Assembly: GCA_001465935.1 (NCBI GenBank) | Contig: LNKV01000169.1 | Coordinates: forward strand, 9,380-19,431 | From: Clarireedia homoeocarpa | Lineage: Eukaryota; Ascomycota; Leotiomycetes; Helotiales; Rutstroemiaceae | Direction: 5' to 3' | DNA: 10,052 bases | Part shown: positions 1 to 8,597 of the stretch, piece after piece | How positions within the stretch are numbered: the first letter of the stretch is position 1 | How the letters are laid out: each line of letters starts with the position of its first letter | Position numbers and translations under genes: made by a program | The notes under the pieces: model-generated | The model's input: only the letters and a program-made list of their open reading frames with translations | Told to the model about the DNA's origin: nothing | Database searches by the model: none

Positions 1-2060
1 TTTTAATTAAACTAATATATTATATATATAATTTTATATAAATCGTTATATTTATTATAAAAACTTAGTTTTTTATAATAAAATATTAAAATTATTTTAT
101 TTTTTATTAATCTTAATATATATATAAGAATATATTATAATAAATTATTATAATTTTAATAAAAATAAATATAATTTTAATAATATTTTTATTATTATTA
201 ATAAATTAAAAAAATATTAAATAATTTATTTTCTAATTAAATTAATAACTTTTTATTATTAATTAATATAATTAATAATAAAAAATTAAAAATAAAAAAG
301 ATTTTATTTATTATAAATAATATAAATCTTTAAAATATTATATATATTAGTTTAATTATAATATTAATTTAATATAAAATAAAATATTTAATTTTAAAAT
401 AGTTTTATATTTATTTACAAACTTTATTAGTTATAATTAATAAATTTAAAATATTTAAAAATAAATTTTTTTAAAAAAGAAAATAATATAAAGTTATTAA
501 ATTAATAATCTTTATATATTTATAATCTAGTTATTTAATATTTCAAAATATTATTTTTAATAATAAAATAGATTTTAAAGTAAATTTATTATATATATAT
601 ATATATATATATTTTAAATATATAATATATATAATTATTATATATATATAAACTTTTAAACCTTTTCGATTTTTTAATTTTTTAATTATTAATTTTAAAA
701 ATAATATAATTTTATTTTTATAATATATTATTATATTATTAATACTTTATTTATTAATCTTTTTAATTAATTAATAATTATTTAAATAATATTTTATTTT
801 ATTTTTTCTTATTTAAAAAACTATTAGAATTATTATAAGAAAGTTTATTTTATTATATAATAATAAAAATATTTTAATTTTTATTTATATTCTTATTTTA
901 TATTCTTATTTTTATTTTAATTAATTAATATTTTATTAATATAATTTCTTTTTAAAATATTAAATTTATTATATTTAAGAAAAATAATAAGATTTTATAT
1001 TAATAGTTTTTTATATTTAATATAATCTTTTTATTTAAAAAAAGTTTTTTTAATAAATTTAAAAATATTAATCTTAATTTAAAAAGTTAATTTATAAATA
1101 ATATTTTTATAGATTTTTATATTTATATAAAAAAAATAAAGAAAAAAAATAAAATAATTAATTTTTAATTTCTTTAATTAAAAAATTAAAATTTTTTTAA
1201 TTTTAATAAATAATAAAATTATAATATTAATTAAATTAATTTTTATTTATATCTTTTTAATATTACTTTTAATATTATTAATTTTTTTTTAATATTTTAT
1301 TAATAAAAATAATTTTTATAAAATTAATTAATTTTTTTATTAAAATATTAAAACTTTGATTTTTAATTAAGAAAATTAATTAATAAATTATTTTATAATA
1401 TAATTAAAGTATTTATTAAAAAAGTTATTAAATATAATAATATATTATTTTATATATAATTAATTTATAAACTTTCTTTTTTTAATTAATATTTAGAATA
1501 TTTTCTTTAAATTATTAATTTTATTAATAAATTTAATAATAGTTTTAATATTTTTTATATTTTTAAAAATAAATAATTTTTAATTAATTAATTATATATT
1601 TTTATTTTAATAAATATTAAATTTATAAATATATAGATAATTAAATTAAAAGTATTATTTTAAATTATTTTAAAAAACTATTTTTATAAAAATTTTATTT
1701 ATTTATTAGATAGGTAATTAAAGAATTATATTTATTTTTTTATAATAACTTTAAATTTATATAAACTAAAAATAAATATTAAATATTATTTATAATTATT
1801 TTAAAACTTTTATTTTTATTTAAAAAATTTTATTAATAATTTAATAATTTTATATTAATTAATCTAGTTTTAAAAAAATAATTTATAAAAATTTATCTTA
1901 TAAATTTATTAAATATTATTAAAATTAAATTAAAGATTAATAATATTAAATTATAATTTTATAAAAAATAGTTTAATATTTTAATTTTATAAAATAATAA
2001 AATAATATTAAAAAATTATTAAAGTTTTTTTAATTTATTTTAATTATAATATTTATTATT
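1..2060. other. AT-only desert, left flank, no gene seen
   Basis: This stretch is almost pure A and T; the line 1201-1260, for example, holds a single C. I see no coding pattern on either strand, no RNA gene and no repeat other than short AT runs. Most remaining C lies before T (CT, with AG on the other strand), and CpG is rare (near 42 and 664). It is clearly more depleted of G and C than the retrotransposon that begins at 2066. I infer old repeated DNA mutated to near saturation by RIP, as in AT-rich blocks of ascomycete chromosomes. Its original identity cannot be recovered by eye. Confidence 0.75.
590..612. repeat. TA dinucleotide run
   Basis: An uninterrupted alternating TA run of about 23 bases lies inside the left desert. 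It is the longest pure dinucleotide run I noticed in the flanks. In DNA of this composition it may be a simple microsatellite or only a by-product of base loss. Confidence 0.8.
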
Positions 2061-2065
2061 ATATA
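2061..2065. repeat. target-site duplication, left copy (ATATA)
   Basis: ATATA sits directly outside the left LTR and is matched by ATATA directly outside the right LTR at 8670-8674. Five bases is the usual duplication length for Ty3/gypsy integrases. The boundary is also fixed independently, because the two LTRs stop matching exactly there. The caveat is that ATATA is a common string in this desert. Confidence 0.7.
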
Positions 2066-2147
2066 TATAACGAGACTACTAATAAAGATACTAAATAATC
2101 TTAGAATTAATAACTATAGAGTTAAGAGGATTATAAGGGCCCGAAAG

Positions 2148-2155
2148 CTTATATA
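2148..2155 (-). promoter_or_regulatory. TATA motif in the 3' LTR
   Basis: The minus strand reads TATATAAG, a good match to a eukaryotic TATA box, followed by the conserved CTTTCGGGCCC stretch. The other LTR has it at the same place, at 8535-8542. In the 3' LTR, any transcript from it would run leftward into the flanking desert. Confidence 0.5.
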
Positions 2156-2182
2156 CAGGAAGTGATTATATACTATATTATA

Positions 2183-2210
2183 TATATACTAATATATACT
2201 AATATATACT
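2183..2210. repeat. 10-bp tandem repeat in the 3' LTR
   Basis: Two full copies of AATATATACT (2191-2200 and 2201-2210) are preceded by a partial copy, TATATACT (2183-2190). The 5' LTR carries the same array with one C-to-T change in the last unit, so the array predates insertion. It lies upstream of the TATA motif in the transcription sense, in the U3 part, where enhancer-like repeats often occur. A regulatory role is only a guess. Confidence 0.7.
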
Positions 2211-2282
2211 TGATATTTGATTTATCTTTAGAGAGGTTATATCCTTATATAATATCGTGATAATTCGGTTAGAATTATTATA

Positions 2283-2297
2283 TCACCTCTCTCTTTT
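2283..2297 (-). other. polypurine tract (PPT)
   Basis: On the minus strand this reads AAAAGAGAGAGGTGA and ends directly at the first base of the 3' LTR. In LTR retrotransposons such a purine run resists RNase H and primes plus-strand DNA synthesis. Its position fixes the element's orientation independently of the protein matches. It stands out in an area otherwise poor in C and G. On the plus strand its C residues are mostly followed by T, a context less attacked than CpA, which may explain its survival. Confidence 0.85.
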
Positions 2298-2486
2298 AAA
2301 AAAGCTCGCTCTCAAGTATTCTAATTGTTTTATTAATTATTATCTGAATTATATATCTTTAAAGTTTCTTTTTAATAAATATAAATAATCTAAATAGTTT
2401 ATAATAAATAAATATAATTATAAGAATAATAATAATAACTTCTTAATTTAATAATATTATATTTTAGATATTATAAAGTTCAGAAA
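2298..2486 (-). other. 3' untranslated stretch between pol and PPT
   Basis: About 190 bases separate the presumed pol stop from the polypurine tract. I see no further coding pattern here. The part beside the PPT keeps a second pyrimidine-rich patch, GCTCGCTCTC (2304-2313). Confidence 0.6.
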
Positions 2487-2639
2487 TCACTTCTTATTTA
2501 TTATAATTATTAAGTAGTCTTCTTTAGTATAATTATAGTTATCTTCTCCGGATTCTTATAATCGAAGCTATTTAAAAAGAAATATTAAAAAGTTAAATAC
2601 TTTCAAGTTAATTTGATAGAAATCTTAAAGTAGTACTAA

Positions 2640-2765
2640 AGATATCTTGAGATCCGATATTTAGTATTAAGTTAAATCGATATTATAACTTTTTTATTAG
2701 ATATAATACTCTAATAATCTTTATTTTAAATAGTAGATTAATATTTACTATATCTTATACTTATT
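2640..2765 (-). pseudogene. chromodomain remnant at the pol C-terminus
   Basis: The minus-strand reading starts KYKI, has two stops, then ILIYYLK and LLEYY, later NIDLT-stop-Y and ISDLK. This follows the chromodomain pattern of fungal gypsy elements: E/K-Y-x-V-x-x-I-L, then the L-x-Y-x-V-K-W-x-G-Y strand, then D-x-x-x-T-W-x-P. The tryptophans are now stops. In chromoviruses this domain binds histone marks such as H3K9 methylation and steers integration into heterochromatin, which fits the setting. Beyond it the frame reads DFYQIN, then LR...ESGEDNYN, an acidic tail, before TGA at 2487-2489. Confidence 0.85.
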
Positions 2766-2819
2766 TATTTCTATAATATTAATTAGTAAAAGTAGTTTAT
2801 TATACTAACTTAGTAATAA

Positions 2820-3050
2820 ATTATTAACTATCTTCTTTAATTTATCGGCTAAAAATATATTATAGATTTATATAATATTAAGTAAATCTAGATAATAAGA
2901 ATAACTAATATATTCTAAAATCTTAAAATATTTACTAATAAAGTAATCTAGTTTCTTAAATAACTATTATATTAGTAGATATTATATATTTAATTAAATA
3001 TAGTTATTAACTTAAAAGTCTATTAATTAATAATATTTATTTATTTATTT
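2820..3050 (-). pseudogene. integrase C-terminal GPY/F-like module
   Basis: Translation shows, in order, NKYY (for NKHR), LIDF, KKLDYFISKYFKILE, YYLDL, and IYNIFLADKLKK. These correspond to the gypsy integrase tail: ANKHRRxxDF, RPSKKLDxxxxGPFKILE, SYxLxLP, and IHxVFHxxxLRK. The GPF triplet now reads KYF. The module links the integrase core to the chromodomain and is thought to act in DNA binding and multimerisation. It continues in the same frame as the core upstream and the chromodomain downstream. Confidence 0.85.
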
Positions 3051-3224
3051 AACTATTTACTTTTAAATAGTTATAATAATAAAATAGATATATTTTAAAA
3101 CTTTATAATTACAATAAATATAAATATAAATATCTTAAATATTAAGATTGTTAATTAAAAGATATTTAATTAGTTTCTAATCTTATATAACTTTAAAAGT
3201 ATATTTGTAAAATACTTTAAAAGG

Positions 3225-3960
3225 AGGTAAATTACTAAGAGAAGAATATAATAAGATTAATTATATATAATCTATTATTAATAGGAATTCGAACTAGTTA
3301 TCTTGATAATAATTAATAAAGAGTTTTAACTACTTTTATAAATACTAGTTATAAACTTCTATCTATTTATCAATTTAGAAATAGTTAGTAATAGAAAGTT
3401 TAATCTTAATTCTAAGAATATTATTAAACTTAGTTTAAAATAAAGATATAAACTAAGAGTTTTAATTAGATAGTATTATTATAAGTAAGTTATAATATTA
3501 GTAGATATATAAGATATAAAGTTTAGTCTAATCTTTTATAATAACAGTCTTATAATATAAGATTATAATAATTTACTTAAATAAATAGTTGATAATAATA
3601 AATATATTATTATATTTATATTTATCTTTATTAAAACTATAATAATCTATTATAATATATTCTTATATATAGGTTAGAACTAATAATAAATAGAGTAGTC
3701 TAAATATTTTATCTTTTAGAATTAAGTTTCAACGATATATATAGTAATTATAGATATATATAATAATATTATTTCTTATAGAATATTAGTAATAATACTT
3801 CTTAAAAAGTAAGTAAGTCTTCTTGATATCTAGATAAATTATAATAACAAAGTTATATATCTCGCGAATAAAAAAGGTCTTTAAATTCTTAATATCAAAG
3901 ATAATAAAATAGTTTTTATAAAATAATAAATCTTCTTTAACTTCGAACCTAGATTTAAAC
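3225..3960 (-). pseudogene. integrase remnant (zinc-binding and DDE core)
   Basis: The zinc-binding region keeps the exact family spacing H-x6-H-x29-C-x2-C, but all four ligands read tyrosine (codons at 3855, 3834, 3744 and 3735, lowest base). The catalytic core follows with DYYSFNKDK (first Asp, 3645-3647, GAT intact) and SN-stop-NS-stop-FIS for SDRGPQFIS (second Asp now Asn, 3465-3467). The third residue is Glu in IDK-stop-IE (3357-3359), intact. Spacing is D-x59-D-x35-E, the D,D35E signature. Next comes NLPPFKVFYKY, matching the S-P-F-x-x-x-Y-G-Y motif. The whole region is in one frame with no indel needed. Integrase would have inserted the cDNA with a five-base staggered cut, matching the flanking ATATA. 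Confidence 0.95.
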
Positions 3961-4189
3961 TTTAATTCTTTTTAATTTATTATAATTTATAAAGTTTACA
4001 AAGAATTATAATTATAGTTCACTTATAAAATATAAATAATTAGATTAATAAAACTTATAGAATTTATAAAAGTATTTACTTCGAAAGTAAATTCGTTAAA
4101 ATAATTATATATATAAAAAGCTAAAATCCAAGGGTCTAACTTTTTATTCTTAAATAATTATTAGATATATTACTCTTTTTTAAACTTAT

Positions 4190-4620
4190 TTTAGAAACCT
4201 AATTTGTTCTCTTTCTAAGTAAAAGTATTTATTATAAAGTTATCTTTATTAAAACGATATATAATAAAGAAATAATAATTAGTTAGAAGTTCGATCTATC
4301 AAGTTTATTAGATATTAAATATTTTAGTTATTATAAAGTATTCTAAAACTTTATAATCGATATAAACTCGGATTTAATATAAAGTATTTATAAACTTAGT
4401 ATATTAATACGAAAATAACTTTATAATTATAAGTATTTCTTTATTATAAACTTTATAATTAAGTTTAATCAGTTATCGTTATATTTCTAAAATAGTATAT
4501 TTATTATAACTCTGTCTGATATATCAGTTTCGAGTATATAAAGAAAGTTATAATTATAATATTATAGAAATAAAATAGAGATTAGTATTTTTTTAAATAT
4601 ATTAAATAACTATTAATAGT
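4190..4620 (-). pseudogene. RNase H remnant, with internal indel
   Basis: ETDISDR carries the first catalytic Asp (4523-4525, GAT intact) and YIDYKVLEYF carries the TDHK-type Asp (4356-4358, GAT intact). Between them about 56 residues remain, where the family usually has about 65. The frame changes from 2 to 0 mod 3, and the expected YDKELLAI segment with the catalytic Glu cannot be read. I infer a small deletion near 4380-4440. Downstream, TKIFNI, IELLTNYYF and YRFNKDNFI match TKKLNxRQARWxExLxxFxF and YRPGKDN at the domain's end. Confidence 0.88.
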
Positions 4621-4689
4621 TAGTATTGAAGTTAAAGTGAGTTATAACTTTTATTAGTTTAATAAAAGACTTTATAATTATATCAAAAT

Positions 4690-5515
4690 CGCGGATAAAT
4701 TATCGATAAAAATTATAGAAATTTAAGAAAAATTAAATATTTTTTATAATAATCGGGTATCTCTATTCTTTAATAATAGTAACTTTTTCGAGATCAACTT
4801 TAATACTATTAGTCGAGATAATAAAGCTAAAGTATTTTATATATTTAATATCAAACTTATATTTCTTAAGATTAGTTTATAAACTAGTATTCTTAAGTCT
4901 TTGAAGTATTTAGATAATATAGATTATATAATCAAGTTTATTTTCTAAGTAAATTAAAATATTATTAAAATAAGTAATATAAAAAATATCAAGAAAATCA
5001 AATAGAATATTATTTATATATTATTAATATATAATTAGACTATTAGTTAATTTAAAAGATATAACCTTATATTTATAAATACTATACTAAATTCGAAATA
5101 TAATATACTTTTCAGAAACTAGGTCTATATAAATATAATAGAATATTTAATAGATATTTAATTTAATAAAAATCTTTACTTTTGAAAGCTTAACTAAAAT
5201 CTTATTAATAAATAGAAATAAATATCTATCTTTATAAATAAGAGTATTCAAAGCTTAGAAGTTAATATATAAATAAAAAAAGTTATTAGACTTTTTCACG
5301 AATAAGATAGAAGTTATATAGAGTATCTAGCTTAGTTTAATAAAGTTTTTAAATAAGTTATTTATAATATATTCTTTAATTACTTCTAGCTTCTTTAGTA
5401 ATATCTTATAAAAAGGATTATATTTAAAAGTTTTTTCTCTATCACTTTTTAATTAGATCTTATAGTTATATAAACGATAAAGTAGAAGGAGATCAGATTT
5501 AAATTTCGAGAATAT
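4690..5515 (-). pseudogene. reverse transcriptase remnant
   Basis: This is one minus frame throughout. In order: FSKFKSDLLLLYRLYNYKI (family: LPPHRPYDHKI), LKKLEVIKEYI, ILFVKKS (VLFVKK), YINF-stop-ALN (VDYRxLN), KVKIFIKLNI (AKIFTKLDL), then VISFKLTN (VMPFGLTN). YFNN at 4961-4972 replaces the catalytic YxDD. FNNILIYLEN is followed by LQRLKNTS and FSFIIS-NSIKVD (FLGFIIS-GI-MD). Both catalytic Asp codons are now AAT, so the enzyme is dead. The palm Asp of KLD is also Asn. Match quality and order leave little doubt about the family. The stops sit at Gln or Trp positions. Confidence 0.96.
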
Positions 5516-6109
5516 ATATATATATATTATATATTTAGTTAGTATAAGTAGTTTAGTATTAATATTTATAAAAGAGTATATAATAATAAAATAATTAATC
5601 AAAGCTAATAATTATATAACTAGAGTAATTAAGTTTTACTTAGATATTTATTACTTCTTTTACTAGTTAATTAGACTCTTGACTTTTTATAGAGTAATTA
5701 TAAAAAGTTTATTATTATTGTCTTTTTTATAAATACAGTTTATTACTATAATAGAGATTATATATATCTCTATAATATTTAGTTTATATTATAAAGAAGA
5801 GATCTAGAGAGACTTTAAAAGTCTCTTAAACTTAATATTAAATATAAGAGTTATAAGCTCGACTAGTTTTAGTTCTTTTTTTATATAGATAATAGAATAT
5901 TTAATTTAGATCTTATAAAATAAACTATTTTTAACTAAGATAACTTCGTTTTTAATAAAGGAAATTAAGTATTTATTTAAGATATTAAATAAAGTTACTT
6001 CGAGATAGAATAATAAATATATAATAGATAAATTTAATATTTTTCTATTTATATATTACTTTTTAATAATAATTATATTAATAAAAAATAACTTTTTCTA
6101 ATAAATTTT

Positions 6110-6560
6110 TAAGTCTAGGTTATTCTAGTTAAATTTTCAATCTCGATACTTTATATCAACTTAATAAACTTTATTTATTATTTTAAGCTTATATAAATAA
6201 ACTTTAATATTATAAGTTCTTATATATATTTAAAAGATAAGTAAGTCTTTAGATTAAATAAAATGTTTTTAAATATAGTCAACTAATACTCGATTTTTAA
6301 TAAATTATTTATATCTTAGTATTACTATATATATACTTAAGTAAATAATTAGAAAAAGAGTAAATAATTAGATATAATTATTAATTATAAAGTTTATTAA
6401 AGTATAATAGATAATTAGAAACTTACTTTAATTATTATATCTTTTAACTTATAAAAGTATCTTTAAATATTTGATTATAGACTTAAGATTATAATAAAGT
6501 TATTAAAGAAAAGAAATATTAATTAATATAAAGTTATTTACTTTAAAGTTAATAAAAGTT
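6110..6560 (-). pseudogene. possible aspartic protease remnant
   Basis: In the same frame as reverse transcriptase, TFINFKVNNFI (about 6526-6556) could be a decayed D-S-G-A-x-NFI protease active site. Asp to Asn, Ser to Phe, Gly to Lys and Ala to Val are each reachable by C-to-T or G-to-A changes. About 130-140 residues on, D-stop-KFN-stop-NNLDLKIY (about 6100-6142) resembles the W-x-x-x-NNPDIDW motif that ends the protease region in this family. The gap between the two is longer than the roughly 95 residues usual for the family, so the first motif may be a chance match. Position between gag and reverse transcriptase supports a protease here. Confidence 0.5.
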
Positions 6561-6789
6561 TTAATTTAATAGAAGATACTATTTTTTACTAGTTTATATA
6601 ATATTATTATATAGTTTCTACTTATTAATTTAATTAAATTTAAATATCTTATATCTCTTAAATTATCTAAAAAGAAGTTTTTATTTAAATACTATTTTTT
6701 ATTTAGTCTATTTTTAATTACTTTATATAAGTTATAACTTTAGTCTAGACTTTAGTTAAGATATTATCTTCTTTCTTTATTTTCTTTAT

Positions 6790-7980
6790 TATATTTTTAT
6801 AAAATTTATACTCGATTTTACTTATTATATAGTAAAGAGTTTAAGCTCGAGCGAGAGTAGAAGAGAGAGAGCTTTAGATAAAACTACTAACTAATAAAGT
6901 AACTTTTTAGTTAGAAGAGAAGTAATATAGTATATTAGTAAATAAAAGTAGTTATATAAATAAAGTAATAATAAAGATACTAAGTTAGCTTTAAAGAACT
7001 TATTAGCTTTTAATATAAATAATAGCTCGGTCTTAATAATTTATTATAGTTATTATTATTTTAGTAGAAGTTTATTAAATTTATTTATTTATTATAATAC
7101 TAATATTATTTATATCTAAATACTAAAGTACTTATATATCGGCCTTATAATCCTCGCTTTTAAAATAATCTATAAATGAATATATTTGATAATTATTATT
7201 CAACTTTCTAATAAGATTTTAATATTTATCTTTTAAATTAATCTTATTAATAATACTAATTAGAAGCTCGAACTATTAGTAAAAAGGTTTAAAAAGTTAG
7301 TTTTCGAGTTAAATAAAGTATATATATATATTTTAAGTATATTAATATTTAGTTAAATTTATTAAGAAGTTAATTATCTTATTAATTATTTACTTAGATA
7401 TAATATTATCTTAGATATATAATTCTTTATAATATTCGAGAGCTAAACCTTCTAATTAGTCTAATATAAATAAGTATTTAATACTATTATTAATAAAACT
7501 ATATTTATACTAACTAATTCGATTTATAATAAAGTTTCTCTATAATTAGATAATAGGTTTTTTTCTATTAAAGAGCTTATTAGTTAAATATAGGACTTTA
7601 AATAATATATAACTAGATATTATTAAAGTTATATTATTTTAGTATAAAGGAGTAGATAGTTATAAACTATATAATTAATATAAAGGTAATAACTAAAAGG
7701 TACTAGATAAGTTATATTTAATTATTAGTTAAAATAATAACTGTTTTTTAATTTAATCTACTAGTATAGTATACTTAGTATTTTAAACTATTAATTATAC
7801 TTAGAATTAGACTTATATCTCTATTATTTAAACTATTAATATAATTATTAAATTAGTAGATAATATAATTAAAAAAGCTTTTTAAATTATTTTTCCTTTA
7901 CTTTTACTTTAACGTCGATAATCACTTTAATTATTAATATCTATATTTTAGTTAAATTAAAATAAAAAAGATATAAATAA
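6790..7980 (-). pseudogene. gag: gag remnant (capsid-like region)
   Basis: One minus frame (lowest codon base = 1 mod 3) reads YLTNKLFNRKKPII (about 7560-7600), then INNSIKYLFILD-stop-LEGLALEYYKEL (about 7420-7490). Fungal gypsy gag proteins have PPLFDGKDPTFEDW, then ANADxFPxExxRIAYVxSRLEGxAAxxL. Further on, FEL...INKINLKDKY and LIRKL match the region where gag has a F-x-x-L-A-x-x-x-G-I-x-x-x-x-x-x-x-L-R-x-L pattern. The same frame continues to about 6790 (ARA-stop-TLYY), where a zinc knuckle might lie but is not readable. The N-terminal limit is a guess: a basic stretch, YRR-stop-SKSKGK, near 7890-7920 looks like a gag N-terminus, and no ATG remains. Confidence 0.75.
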
Positions 7981-8434
7981 TACTAAATAGCTTTATTAAG
8001 TTATAAAGAGTTATATAAAAAAGAGAGATTATTAATAAAAGTCTAAAAAGAATTTATCTCCTATTTAATATATAGTTTAAAATATTATTTAACTAGCTTT
8101 AAAAATATCTTAAATATTAAACTAAGTATTAAGAATAATAATAATATTTTATAAAATACTATAAGAAGGTAAACCCGCTTACTTAACCGATATAAAATAA
8201 TTTAACTAGTCTCTATTTTAAGATTAGAGAGATATTCGATATATTATTATAATAAATCTTTAAAGATTATATAGAATAGATAATTTAAGAGATATTAAAG
8301 AGTAATACTATATATTAGTAAGGCCGGAATAAGTTTACTTCTATTATTTAAAGAATCTTTAAAGAAGAGATTTAAAAATAAAAAGAGATTAAGTATTAAT
8401 ATTATTTAGATAGCTATTAATATAACTAAAAAGA
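7981..8434 (-). other. 5' leader region, no clear coding
   Basis: This lies between the primer-binding position and the likely gag start. I see no convincing protein match. It keeps scattered GC patches such as AACCCGC (8172-8178) and GGCCGG (8322-8327), typical of the element and unlike the flanking desert. It may include the true gag N-terminus. Confidence 0.5.
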
Positions 8435-8452
8435 TAAGTAAGTTGTTAATAA
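8435..8452 (-). other. primer-binding-site position (PBS)
   Basis: On the minus strand the 5' LTR ends in TCGTTATA and is followed by TTATTAACAACTTACTTA. This is where a tRNA 3' end would prime minus-strand DNA synthesis. The sequence does not begin with TGG, the complement of a tRNA CCA tail. RIP would turn TGG into TAA or TAG, so the original may be masked or offset by a base or two. I cannot name the tRNA. The call rests on position only. Confidence 0.45.
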
Positions 8453-8534
8453 TATAACGAGATTATTAGTAAAGATACTAAATAATCTTAAAATTAATAA
8501 CTATAGAGCTAAAAGGATTATAAGGGCCCGAAAG

Positions 8535-8542
8535 CTTATATA
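8535..8542 (-). promoter_or_regulatory. likely core promoter TATA box of the element
   Basis: The minus strand reads TATATAAG in the 5' LTR, identical to the 3' LTR copy. Transcription would start some 25-35 bases downstream, around 8500-8510, and run leftward through gag and pol. Its all-AT sequence cannot be damaged by C-to-T change, so this signal may persist although the genes do not. In such an AT-rich region TATA-like strings are common; what favours this one is its exact conservation beside the GC core. Confidence 0.5.
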
Positions 8543-8569
8543 CAAGAAGTAATTATATATTATATTATA

Positions 8570-8597
8570 TATATACTAATATATACTAATATATATT
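8570..8597. repeat. 10-bp tandem repeat in the 5' LTR
   Basis: This is the counterpart of 2183-2210: a partial unit, a full AATATATACT at 8578-8587, and AATATATATT at 8588-8597 with a C-to-T change. The difference shows that the LTRs mutated independently after insertion. Confidence 0.7.

Larger units (their letters stand above)
2066..2282 (-). repeat. 3' LTR (left copy)
   Basis: This 217-bp direct repeat aligns base for base, without gaps, with 8453-8669 (constant offset 6387). It is the 3' LTR because the element is on the minus strand. It holds a conserved GC-rich core, GGGCCCGAAAGC (2138-2149), a minus-strand TATA motif beside it, and a short tandem repeat. It differs from the other copy at about 20 positions, all transitions. 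At about 13 of these this copy keeps the C or G, so it is slightly less eroded than the 5' LTR. Confidence 0.95.
2487..6600 (-). pseudogene. pol: pol polyprotein remnant (PR-RT-RNase H-IN-chromodomain)
   Basis: This is the remnant of a polyprotein of about 1,370 codons, normal size for a fungal chromovirus. From about 6550 down to about 4440 the recognisable motifs share one minus frame (lowest codon base = 2 mod 3). From about 4380 down to the TGA at 2487-2489 they share another (0 mod 3). A single net frame change in RNase H therefore accounts for the switch. In-frame TAA and TAG are frequent, mostly where Gln or Trp is expected, for example T-stop-Y for TWY in the chromodomain. The 5' limit is approximate because no start codon survives; pol was probably reached by frameshift from gag. 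Gag uses frame 1 mod 3, so pol lies in the -1 frame relative to it. No functional product is possible. Confidence 0.93.

Noticed and set aside
2183..2210. CRISPR-like array
   Set aside because: The 10-bp units are contiguous with no spacers and lie inside an LTR. It is a simple tandem repeat.
3180..3240. A frameshift just after the integrase core
   Set aside because: An early reading seemed to need one, but it came from a dropped base in my working. The same frame runs through NLPPFKVFYKY and on to the pol stop.
6780..6840. Gag CCHC zinc knuckle in TLYYIISKIEYKFYK
   Set aside because: One Tyr could be a former His and others former Cys, but the C-x2-C spacing would need an Ile (ATA) to come from a Cys codon, which a single C-to-T or G-to-A change cannot give.
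2100..8400. Plus-strand open reading frames
   Set aside because: They match no family pattern, while the minus strand gives a complete ordered set of retrotransposon motifs. They are shadows of the antisense strand.
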